From Actinoallomurus sp050942425 (GTDB lineage: Bacteria > Actinomycetota > Actinomycetes > Streptosporangiales > Streptosporangiaceae): a stretch of 64,000 bases of DNA. Shown here one piece after another: positions 17,867-25,073 of the stretch. The position numbers and the translations under genes were made by a program. A model generated the notes under the pieces. The model had not been told where the DNA came from and searched no databases. It was given only the letters and a program-made list of their open reading frames with translations. The stretch covers positions 1,984,001-2,048,000 of the forward strand of contig NZ_CP192063.1 in NCBI RefSeq assembly GCF_050942425.1, read 5' to 3'. Within the stretch, counting starts at the first letter, position 1. The number at the start of each line of letters is the position of its first letter.

Positions 17867-17971
17867 TCGGGTCTGAGCGCAACAGGTCCGAACGGATCGG
17901 GCCTGAGCGCATCGGGCCCGAACGGACCGGATCCGAGGGGACCGGGTCCGAGCGCATAGAGCCCGGACGCA
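17867..17971. repeat. Degenerate 15-bp tandem repeat, seven units
   Basis: Seven consecutive 15-base units resembling TCGGGYCYGARCGSA fill the gap just after the GH29 stop codon. Units 1-4 are the cleanest; units 5-7 have diverged. Because 15 is a multiple of 3, every frame reads as a five-residue repeat, but no start codon with a ribosome-binding site is associated. GH29 and the pectinesterase converge on this tract. Confidence 0.75.
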
Positions 17972-18052
17972 TCGGCCGCCGTACGGCGGAGCCTCCCGGA
18001 ATCGGATGCGCCGGGCCTGGGCTCACCCGGACCCGGCTCACCGGGGTCGCGC

Positions 18053-19624
18053 TCACCTGGGCCGCCAGCCGCCCAGCACGTGCGCCGGGTCACTCCACCA
18101 GGCCGCCTCGGCGTCGGTCAGCCGCCGTGAGCACGGCAGGCGGGCGGCGGTGTCGAGCGGCCGCCCGGCGAGATCGGTGCTGCCGTACTCCCAGAAGCGC
18201 ACGTCCAGCGCCTTGTCGCAGCCGGCGTTGTTCAGCTGCCAGCCGTCGGGCCGGATGTGCGCGTCCATCACCGTCCGCACGAAGACCACCTGACTGGCCG
18301 GGTACACCGTCGGGTCCACCCGCCCGAGGTACACCGAGGCGTCCGGTGCCTCCGGCCCGCGCGTGAGGCGGTCGTCGACGAACACGTAGCCGGGGTGCGT
18401 GGCGTCGTTCCGCGCCTGGGTGACGTAGCCGCCGTGCAGGGACCGCAGCTCGGTGCGCCGGACGAACACCGAACCGGTGCCCCACACGAAGTCCACGTCC
18501 CCCGCGATGAGGCTGTCGGTCACGAACCCGCGCCCCTGCAGGCGCAGGGTGTCCTGGAAGCTCTCCAGGGTCACCCGCCGCAACGTGATCCGGTCCGCGT
18601 TCCCCCGGAACGCCTCCGCCTGCGATCCACCGTACGGCGTGGTGTTGCGCAGCGTGATGTCCCGGAGCCGGAAGTCGTCCGCCTCGACGCCGAACAGCGA
18701 CCGCCAGCAGTTGAATTTGTCGTGGCCCGGCAGCACCTGACGCGGGCAGACGTCCCCCGGATCGGTCGACCCGGCGAGCGCGGTGTCCCCGTTGAGCTTG
18801 TTGTTGTTGTCGTACTCGATGACCGTCCGGTCCCGGCCCGCGCCGCGCACGGTCAGGTGCGGGCGGTCGGCACGGACGTAGTCGATCTCCTGGTACGTGC
18901 CGGGGCGGACGTCGATCAGAACCGGCCGCGTGTTGCCCTCGGGGACGAAGTCGATCGCGCCCTGCACCGTGCAGAAGTCGCCCGTGCCGTCCGCGGCGAC
19001 CGTCAGCAGCCGCGACACGGTGCGCGGCGGGGCGGCCCGGGTCCGGAACCGCCACGTCGCCGGGTCCTGGATGCCGGGGAACCCGGGGAACACCTCGGGA
19101 TCGACCGTGACGTAGTACGCCCGGCCGTAGTCGAGCCGACGGTGCAGCCGGATGGTCGCGGTGTTCCCGTCCACGAGCACCGGGTGGTACGCGAAGGAGT
19201 GGGGGACTCCGGTGTCGGAGACCGCGTCGCCGATCGTGCGGTGGTACGAGCGAGGGTCGGCCAGGTCGATCGTGTCCGCGACGGTGCCGTCCGCACGGTG
19301 CACCTCGATGCGACCGGAGGCGCCGGTCTGGAGCGGCCGGTCCGCGGTGAGCCGCAGCGGCGTGTCCACGCACACCCCGCGGTGCCGCCCACCCGGCGAG
19401 AGCCGCCCGGACACGGCGGTCGCGGAAGGAACACCGGCCTGAGCGACCTGCCCGGCGTCGGCAGGGGGAGCACTGGTGGCGGCGAACCGCGCGGCGGCGG
19501 GTGTGACGCGCGGCGCGGACCCGGCGGCTGAGGGGGCGGCGGCTGAGGGGGCGGCGAGCAACCCCGCGATGAGGAGAGCGGCCGGGGCGAGCGGCGGGCG
19601 GAGGGAGGCGGTGGGGCGTCTCAT
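18053..19624 (-). CDS. Secreted pectinesterase, CE8, with N-terminal Ig-like domain
   Basis: A 523-residue pectin methylesterase that demethylates homogalacturonan, releasing methanol. After a signal peptide (LAPAALLIAGLLAAPSAAA) comes an Ig-like domain (about 80-190), then the CE8 beta-helix starting at LTVAADGTGDFCTVQGAIDF. The catalytic set is recognisable: Gln in GGSQAEAF, Gln-Asp in ESFQDTLRLQG, Asp in GDVDFVWGTG and Arg in VYLGRVDP. The ATG at 19624 overlaps the upstream SGNH stop (ATGA), suggesting translational coupling; a GTG at 19636 in frame is the alternative. Last gene of the esterase operon. Confidence 0.92.
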   Translation of the reverse strand: MRRPTASLRPPLAPAALLIAGLLAAPSAAAPSAAGSAPRVTPAAARFAATSAPPADAGQVAQAGVPSATAVSGRLSPGGRHRGVCVDTPLRLTADRPLQTGASGRIEVHRADGTVADTIDLADPRSYHRTIGDAVSDTGVPHSFAYHPVLVDGNTATIRLHRRLDYGRAYYVTVDPEVFPGFPGIQDPATWRFRTRAAPPRTVSRLLTVAADGTGDFCTVQGAIDFVPEGNTRPVLIDVRPGTYQEIDYVRADRPHLTVRGAGRDRTVIEYDNNNKLNGDTALAGSTDPGDVCPRQVLPGHDKFNCWRSLFGVEADDFRLRDITLRNTTPYGGSQAEAFRGNADRITLRRVTLESFQDTLRLQGRGFVTDSLIAGDVDFVWGTGSVFVRRTELRSLHGGYVTQARNDATHPGYVFVDDRLTRGPEAPDASVYLGRVDPTVYPASQVVFVRTVMDAHIRPDGWQLNNAGCDKALDVRFWEYGSTDLAGRPLDTAARLPCSRRLTDAEAAWWSDPAHVLGGWRPR

Positions 19625-20688
19625 CGCGTCCGCCACCCCGTGGTCGCCGCGATCAGTGGGATGAGGCGATCGGCGGCCTTCCGGTGCCCTTGGACGTTCG
19701 GATGGCCGCCGTTGTAGTCACCGTCGGCCGCCGACAGCCAGCCGGTGGTGTCGACGTAGACCACGCGCGGATCGTCCGTCGAGCGGACCGCTGTGGCGAT
19801 GTCGTCGGCGTGGTAGCCGCCGAACGGCCGCATCGCGAAGATCCAGGCGCGCGGGTACGCGGTGCGGATCTCCCGCAGGTAGGCGAGATAGCCGGGTTCG
19901 AAGTCGGCGCTGGGGTACGGGACGTCGTTGGTGCCTTCGTTGACGACGACCGCTCCCGGCCGGAAGCGGTCGTCGGCGGGGGAGCCGGCGAAGTTCCACC
20001 CGAACGACTGCGCGGCGGTCCCGACGTTGCCGTGGCCCGGCTGGATGATGCCCTGCTTGCCGAACCCGACCTGGTCGAAGTCGGCGTGGAACGCCCGCCC
20101 GGTCAGGTTGGCGTAATCGACCGTGCCGTCGGCGCAGTCCACCCCGGTGTGGTCACACAGCGCGGCCACGCCCTCGGTGATCGAGTCGCCGTAGAACTCG
20201 ACGCGCGGCCCCCGCGGGCGAGGCGTCGGCAGCACCCGGGCGCGCGGCCCGAGCCGGAAGCCGGTGAGCACGATGCCGGACTGCAGCGGCAGGATCCACC
20301 GGTTCTCGTACTCGTCGACGTCCTTGACGGCGATCGTCACCGTGTGCCGTCGGCCCGGCAGCGCGGCCGGCGTGAAGTCGATCTCGTCGCGATCCACCTT
20401 GTAGAGCGTCCGCGGGCCGCCGTCGATCGAGACGTAGATCTGCGACGGCACAGTGATCGTCGAGGCGTCGAACAGGCCGGTGAGCGTGTGCCCGGTGAAC
20501 CGGAAGGTCAGCTCGGACCCGGAGTTGACGGTGATCGCCGCACCTCGTACGTGACCCCAGTGCCCCATGTACCGCAGCCGCGGATCGCCAGGCCGTACGA
20601 CGGAGTCCGCCGTCGCAGGGGCGGGCACGGCGGCCAGGGGCGCCGTGCCCAGCAAAACCAGCGAAGCGATCTTCAGGAACCCGGACAT
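19621..20688 (-). CDS. Secreted SGNH esterase, CE2-like (two-domain)
   Basis: A 355-residue secreted esterase with signal peptide FLKIASLVLLGTAPLAAVPA, an N-terminal beta-sandwich (about 30-150, RYMGHWGHVRGAAITVNSGS) and a C-terminal SGNH domain. Catalytic motifs are FYGDSITEG (Ser), VVNEGTNDVP (block III Asn) and GGHPNVQGH (Asp/His block). The two-domain layout resembles carbohydrate acetylesterase family CE2, so deacetylation of plant polysaccharide is likely but inferred. The ATG has AGGAGG 6 bases upstream. The stop overlaps the pectinesterase start. The TnpB element begins right upstream and probably cuts this gene off from its original promoter. Confidence 0.88.
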   Translation of the reverse strand: MSGFLKIASLVLLGTAPLAAVPAPATADSVVRPGDPRLRYMGHWGHVRGAAITVNSGSELTFRFTGHTLTGLFDASTITVPSQIYVSIDGGPRTLYKVDRDEIDFTPAALPGRRHTVTIAVKDVDEYENRWILPLQSGIVLTGFRLGPRARVLPTPRPRGPRVEFYGDSITEGVAALCDHTGVDCADGTVDYANLTGRAFHADFDQVGFGKQGIIQPGHGNVGTAAQSFGWNFAGSPADDRFRPGAVVVNEGTNDVPYPSADFEPGYLAYLREIRTAYPRAWIFAMRPFGGYHADDIATAVRSTDDPRVVYVDTTGWLSAADGDYNGGHPNVQGHRKAADRLIPLIAATTGWRTR

Positions 20689-20725
20689 GGGGCCTCCTAG
20701 CGCCGTGTCGAGCAACCTTGGTCGT

Positions 20726-22212
20726 GTAATCGGCCGGGGTGATCGGGCACTTCGATGATCAGAACGCATCCCGATTACCGGCGGCGCTGTTCTGTCGTAG
20801 GCACCTGCTGTAATCGTCTTGTGCCTCGACGTGTTGATTCGGATGCGCCTCGGGCGGTGCTGCGCACCGCCCGGGTCAGTCTGCGCCTCACGCCCGCCCA
20901 GCGGCGGCGAGGTTTCGGGCTGCTGGCCTCGGCCGGGGACGTGTGGGCATGCGTGCTGGACATGAATCGGTGGCGGCGCCAGCGCGGCCTGTACGGCATC
21001 GTGGACTTCCAACAGCTGTGCCGCGAGCTGCATCAGGCCGGGTCTGGAACTTTCGGGGAGCTGAATGCCCAATGCGCCGAAGGTGTGCTGCGCCGCTACA
21101 GCGACGCGTGGTTTGCCGCCGCCAAACGCCGCAAGAACGGTGACGCCACCGCGAGGTTCCCTCGTCGCAAACGCGGCTTGGTCCCGGTGCGCTTCCGGTA
21201 CGGCAACTTTGTGATCGAAGGTCAGCGACTGCGGCTTTCGGTCGCACGCGGGTACCCGCCGCTGTGGTTGCGACTTGACCGGGAGGTTCCGTATCCGGCC
21301 GATCAGGTCCGGTCGATCACCTTGTTGAACGACGGCCGCCGGTTGTTCGTTGATGTGACCGCCGAGGTCCCGGTCGCCACGTATGAGCCCGGGTGTGAGC
21401 CCGCCCCGGACCGGGTTGCCGGGGTGGATCCGGGAGTGATTCATCCATTCGCGGTGGCCGGGCCGGACGGGGAAGGGCTGGTGGTTTCTGGGCGGGCGAT
21501 CCGGGCCGAGACCCACGTGCACCTTAAGGACACCAAATACCGCCGCCGCAAGATGGCCCCACGGGCGCCGAAGCCGGGGCAGGCGGGGTCGCGGCGGTGG
21601 CGGAAGTTCCGGGCCCGGCAGCGGAAGCTCGAGGCCCGGCACAAGCGGCGGGTGAAGCAGGCGCAGCATGAGGCGGCCAAGACCGTAGTCACCTGGGCCG
21701 CCCAACGCCGGATCGGGACGCTGATGGTCGGGGATCCCCGCGGAGTACTGGAGGTCAAGGCCGGGCGGCGGCACAACAGACGCGTCCGGGAGTGGCGGGT
21801 CGGGTATCTGCTCCGTTGTCTGAAGGACAAGGCCGAACAGGCCGGGATCCGCGTCGTCCTGGTCGATGAGCGCGGCACGTCCTCGACCTGTCCGGCCTGC
21901 GACCGGAGGGTGCCCAAACCCACCGGCCGCGTTTTTACTTGTATGCATTGTGGTTTCAGCGGGCACCGCGACCTGGTCGGCGGCGCCAATATCGCCCGGC
22001 GTGGACCGGGCGGACCCATCACCACCAACACGAACGAGTTTCCGGTGGTGATCACGCACCGTCGAGCCGGACGGCACCTCCCCGGTACCGGACCAGCCCG
22101 GCGTGACCCAAGACGACGCCCCCATCACGGCACCGTCGACGGGGCCATTGGCCGGCCGCGGCCCGCCCCACCACCCGGTGGGGAGTCGCTCGCTCTGAGG
22201 GCGAGGATCAAC
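20726..22212 (+). mobile_element. TnpB-only insertion element (IS200/IS605-type, left end approximate)
   Basis: An insertion carrying a single tnpB gene lies between two SGNH esterase genes. The right end is placed at TCAAC (22208-22212), the right cleavage sequence I recall for ISDra2; just before it is a small hairpin (CTCGC, 7-base loop, GCGAG). The left end is not certain: a GTAATCG/CGATTAC repeat set at 20726-20732, 20772-20778 and 20810-20816 could form the left-end hairpin, but I found no TTGAT-type flanking motif before it. There is no tnpA, so the element would need a transposase in trans. Confidence 0.6.
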
Positions 22213-22272
22213 AACATGGTCAATTCACCACCAATGTTCGTTGACGCGGCACTATCGGTAGAGCAGCCGTAG
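20821..22272 (+). CDS. tnpB: TnpB RNA-guided endonuclease (OrfB family)
   Basis: A 483-residue TnpB. The three RuvC acidic residues are all present: D203 (GVDPGV), E311 (GDPRGVLE) and D384 (GHRDLVGGANIARR). The zinc-ribbon cysteines are intact too (C357, C360, C374, C377), so it looks catalytically competent. TnpB proteins cut DNA guided by a right-end RNA and help the element persist. GTG 20821 is used; upstream in-frame sequence carries the left-end repeats. Codon use is more AT-tolerant than that of neighbouring genes. The frame continues about 20 residues past the predicted right end, so the true C-terminus is set by flanking DNA. Confidence 0.9.
   Translation: MPRRVDSDAPRAVLRTARVSLRLTPAQRRRGFGLLASAGDVWACVLDMNRWRRQRGLYGIVDFQQLCRELHQAGSGTFGELNAQCAEGVLRRYSDAWFAAAKRRKNGDATARFPRRKRGLVPVRFRYGNFVIEGQRLRLSVARGYPPLWLRLDREVPYPADQVRSITLLNDGRRLFVDVTAEVPVATYEPGCEPAPDRVAGVDPGVIHPFAVAGPDGEGLVVSGRAIRAETHVHLKDTKYRRRKMAPRAPKPGQAGSRRWRKFRARQRKLEARHKRRVKQAQHEAAKTVVTWAAQRRIGTLMVGDPRGVLEVKAGRRHNRRVREWRVGYLLRCLKDKAEQAGIRVVLVDERGTSSTCPACDRRVPKPTGRVFTCMHCGFSGHRDLVGGANIARRGPGGPITTNTNEFPVVITHRRAGRHLPGTGPARRDPRRRPHHGTVDGAIGRPRPAPPPGGESLALRARINNMVNSPPMFVDAALSVEQP
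22075..22212 (+). ncRNA. Predicted TnpB guide RNA (omegaRNA/reRNA) scaffold
   Basis: The 3' end of tnpB up to the right end of the element is where TnpB guide RNA scaffolds are encoded. This stretch is rich in stems: a CCCACC/GGTGGG hairpin near 22171-22188 and a CTCGC/GCGAG hairpin immediately before the terminal ATCAAC. The guide would be the roughly 16-20 bases after 22212. Boundaries are inferred from the family, not measured. Confidence 0.5.
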
Positions 22273-23694
22273 ATCGATCGCGTCGGCCATCGCCTGGTAT
22301 CCGGCGTCGCCGGGGTGCAGGTGGTCGCCGCTGTCGTACGCCGGGAGGTAGCGCGTCGGGTCCGCCGGATCCCGGGTGACGGCGTCGAAGTCGACGACGC
22401 CGTCGAACGCGCGGGACGTGCGGATCCAGGCGTTCACGGCCTGCCGCTTCTGCTCCGCCTCGGGCGTGTCGTACTTCGAGCCGCCGATCGGCGTCAGCGT
22501 GCAGCCGATGATCCGCAGGCCGTGCGCGTGGGCCCGGGCGATGAGGTTCGTCATCCCCGCGATGAGGTCGCCGGCCGTGACCGGTTCGCCGGACACCGGA
22601 CCGGCGTTGTGGCCGATGTCGTTGATGCCTTCGAGGAAGAGCACATCCCGTACCCCGGTCTGGCCGAGGACGTCACGGTCGAACCGGGCCTGCGCGCTCA
22701 CCCCGGAGCCACCGGCGTCGGTGAGGACCCGGTTGCCGGAGATGCCCTCGTTCAGCACGGACAGTCCCCGGCCGTGGAGCCGGCGCGCCAGATCGTCGGG
22801 GTACCGCCGATTCGCGTCGACGGTGGACTGGGCGCCGTCGGTGATCGAGTCGCCGAAGGTCACGACCGCCCGCGTGCCCGGCGTGGCGCGGACGTCGAGC
22901 CCGTCGATCAGGTACCAGGTGGAGGCCTTCGACGTGAACGCATCGCCGTCCACGTCGGCCGCGTGGTCACCGGTCGCGAGGTACGACGTCGCCATGGCGA
23001 GGGGGTGCCGGGTCGCCGCGCCGGTGGATCGGGGGAGGTACAGGCTCACCGCCAGGTCCTGGCCGGTCGGTACCGCCAGTGGCACCGGGTCGCTGAGCAC
23101 GTCCGAGCCCGCCGGCAGGACCACCGTCCGGGCCCCGCCGAACGTGACCGGGAGCTCGGTGCCCGCGGCGAGCGTCGCGCCGGTGGCGCGCACCCCGATC
23201 GTCGCCCCGCCGATGACGAGACCGTCCGTGCCGAAGGCGTTCGTGAGGCGGATCCGCACCTGGTCGCCGCCCATGGTGGTGTGGACGACCTCGCGCAGGG
23301 TCTGGTCGCCGAACCCGCTCCCGGTGCCGGTGACGGGCGCCGCGCTCCACGCGCCCACCCAGGTTCGCGAGATGCCCACCGCGGGCTGCGGCTTGACGGC
23401 CAGCGCCCGCGGGGCAGCGCCGACGGCCGTCGAAGCGAGCACCGCAGCGGAGACGACCACGGCCGCCGCCCGGGGGGATCGCCCCCGGGCCGGCGACCGG
23501 CCGGACGGCCTCCGGGTCGTCGATCCGTGGGACGGCCGTGCAGCCGTCGATCTCCGGGTCGTCGATCCGAGAGACGGCCGTCGAGCCGCCGACCGTCCGG
23601 GCCGCCACGGGGTCGTCGATCGTAGGGACGACCACAGCGAGGACCACGCGGTGGCCGATCCGGGGGATGACCATCGAGCCGCCGATCGGGCCAT
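22252..23694 (-). CDS. Secreted SGNH/GDSL hydrolase with long basic N-terminal extension
   Basis: A 480-residue SGNH hydrolase. The catalytic domain shows VVTFGDSITDGAQST (Ser), NEGISGNRVL, LFLEGINDIGH (Asn block) and SGDHLHPGDAGYQAMA (Asp/His). This subtype is common in secreted esterases of polysaccharide loci. The first 95 residues are unusual: Ser/Arg/Thr-rich with repeated GSTTRR-type segments, before a hydrophobic signal-like stretch (AAAVVVSAAVLASTAVGA). The ATG 23694 has GGGAGG upstream. The operator at 23784 lies about 90 bp before the start. Gene order suggests it was first in an operon with the SGNH gene and pectinesterase downstream, now split by the TnpB element. Confidence 0.88.
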   Translation of the reverse strand: MARSAARWSSPGSATAWSSLWSSLRSTTPWRPGRSAARRPSLGSTTRRSTAARPSHGSTTRRPSGRSPARGRSPRAAAVVVSAAVLASTAVGAAPRALAVKPQPAVGISRTWVGAWSAAPVTGTGSGFGDQTLREVVHTTMGGDQVRIRLTNAFGTDGLVIGGATIGVRATGATLAAGTELPVTFGGARTVVLPAGSDVLSDPVPLAVPTGQDLAVSLYLPRSTGAATRHPLAMATSYLATGDHAADVDGDAFTSKASTWYLIDGLDVRATPGTRAVVTFGDSITDGAQSTVDANRRYPDDLARRLHGRGLSVLNEGISGNRVLTDAGGSGVSAQARFDRDVLGQTGVRDVLFLEGINDIGHNAGPVSGEPVTAGDLIAGMTNLIARAHAHGLRIIGCTLTPIGGSKYDTPEAEQKRQAVNAWIRTSRAFDGVVDFDAVTRDPADPTRYLPAYDSGDHLHPGDAGYQAMADAIDLRLLYR

Positions 23695-23783
23695 GCCCGC
23701 CTCCCGTCGCCTCGTGACCTTCTCCGGCCGCGATGGCGGGTGCGCCGTGACGACCGCCGCGCCGGCGCCGGGGGAGGCCGAGC

Positions 23784-23797
23784 GGAAAACCTTTTCC
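23784..23797. promoter_or_regulatory. Putative LacI operator, copy 2 (SGNH / lacI divergent region)
   Basis: GGAAAACCTTTTCC, flanked by C and G so that the near-palindrome extends to 16 bp, lies between the divergent SGNH hydrolase gene (start 23694) and the LacI gene (start 23898). Its placement allows repression of the esterase operon and autoregulation. Confidence 0.72.
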
Positions 23798-23897
23798 GAA
23801 AATCACACGGCAGTCCAGGGACGTCAAGACCGCTTTCGCGGCCTTTCGCGGCGGATCCAATGCGCCGTGAGGCGTGTTCGTATGGTGCAATGCCGCC

Positions 23898-24950
23898 ATG
23901 GGCAGGGCGCAGACCGGCACGGGGGCGCGGCCGCCCCGGGCGACGATCATCGACGTGGCACGGGAGGCCGGTGTTTCTCCCGCGACCGTCTCGCGTGTCC
24001 TCACCGGTTCCAAACCGGTGTCGGCAGGACCGGAACAGCGGGTGCGCGCGGCCGTCGCCCGACTCGGCTACCGGCCGAATCCGGCCGCGCAGGGACTGCT
24101 TCGCGGCACGACCTCCGCGGTCGGCGTGGTCGTCCCCGACCTGAGCAACCCCTACTTCGCGGAGGTGCTCAAGGGGGTGACCAACGCCGCCCAGCAGGCG
24201 GACTTCCGCACGCTCGTCGCCGACACCGGCGAGAAGTCCGCGACCGAACGCGACGCCGCGCTCGAACTCTCCCGGTGGGCCGACGGCGTCGTCCTGTGTT
24301 CACCGCGGATGAGCCAGTGGGAGCTCGCCGAGCTCGCGGAGGCCGTGCCCCGGCTCGTCTGCGTCAACCGGCTCAGCCGCGCGTCGATCCCCGCGGTCGC
24401 GGTGGACTTCGAGGCGGGCGTCGCGTCGATCTGCCGCCACCTGCGGGAGCTCGGTCATCGCCGCGTCGCGTACCTGCGTGGCCCCGCGCGCGCCTGGTCC
24501 GAACGCGCCCGGCAGCGTGCGCTGCGAGCGGCCGCCGGGCCGGATCTGGAGATCGTGCAGATCCCCTGCGGTTCGAGCAGCGTCGACGGGCACCGCGCCG
24601 CCGACGCGGCCCTCGCGACCCGGGCCACGGCCGTCATGGCCTTCAGCGATTACGTCGCCCTCGGCGCCCTCGCCCGGTTCGACGAGCTCGGCGTGCCCGT
24701 CCCCGACGAGATATCGCTGACCGGGTTCGACGACATCTCGCTGAGCCGTCTGGTCTCTCCCCGCCTCACCACGGTCACGGTGAACAAGCAGGACCTCGGC
24801 CGCCGGGCCTGGGAGCTGTTCGTCGAGACCGGTGCCGACGGCGAAGACGGCCCGGTGGTCACGGTCACGCCGGAGCTGGTCGTACGCGCCTCGACCGCCG
24901 CACCCGCCGACGTGGCCGGCTCTCTGCCGAAGACCGCGGCTGACCGGTGA
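23898..24950 (+). CDS. LacI family transcriptional repressor
   Basis: A 350-residue LacI regulator. The N-terminal helix-turn-helix and hinge are typical (IIDVAREAGVSPATVSRVLTG, then RPNPAAQGLLRG), followed by a periplasmic-binding-like effector domain (VGVVVPDLSNPYFAEVLKGV, ISLTGFDDISLSRLVSPRLT). It sits inside the pectin-type enzyme block and next to operator copy 2, so it is the obvious regulator of that block; the effector is probably a pectin-derived sugar, which is inference. ATG 23898 is used because it starts just before the DNA-binding domain; no strong ribosome-binding site is visible, and a GTG at 23874 is in frame. Confidence 0.9.
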   Translation: MGRAQTGTGARPPRATIIDVAREAGVSPATVSRVLTGSKPVSAGPEQRVRAAVARLGYRPNPAAQGLLRGTTSAVGVVVPDLSNPYFAEVLKGVTNAAQQADFRTLVADTGEKSATERDAALELSRWADGVVLCSPRMSQWELAELAEAVPRLVCVNRLSRASIPAVAVDFEAGVASICRHLRELGHRRVAYLRGPARAWSERARQRALRAAAGPDLEIVQIPCGSSSVDGHRAADAALATRATAVMAFSDYVALGALARFDELGVPVPDEISLTGFDDISLSRLVSPRLTTVTVNKQDLGRRAWELFVETGADGEDGPVVTVTPELVVRASTAAPADVAGSLPKTAADR

Positions 24951-25045
24951 CCGATTCGGCCTCGATGTGGTGGTCCGTACCGTCGTGAAAGACGGCGAAA
25001 GATCTCTGGCGTGAGCCACGGCCCGGGCGTACGGTGACGCGGTCC

Positions 25046-25059
25046 GGAAAAGCATTTCC
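25046..25059. promoter_or_regulatory. Putative LacI operator, copy 3 (second GH28)
   Basis: GGAAAAGCATTTCC, a variant of the sites at 16270 and 23784, ends 14 bp before the GH28 start. It overlaps the 5' leader, where a bound repressor would block elongation or translation initiation. A TACGGT at 25030-25035 could be the -10 box. Confidence 0.65.
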
Positions 25060-25073
25060 CGTTAGGGGCCGTC

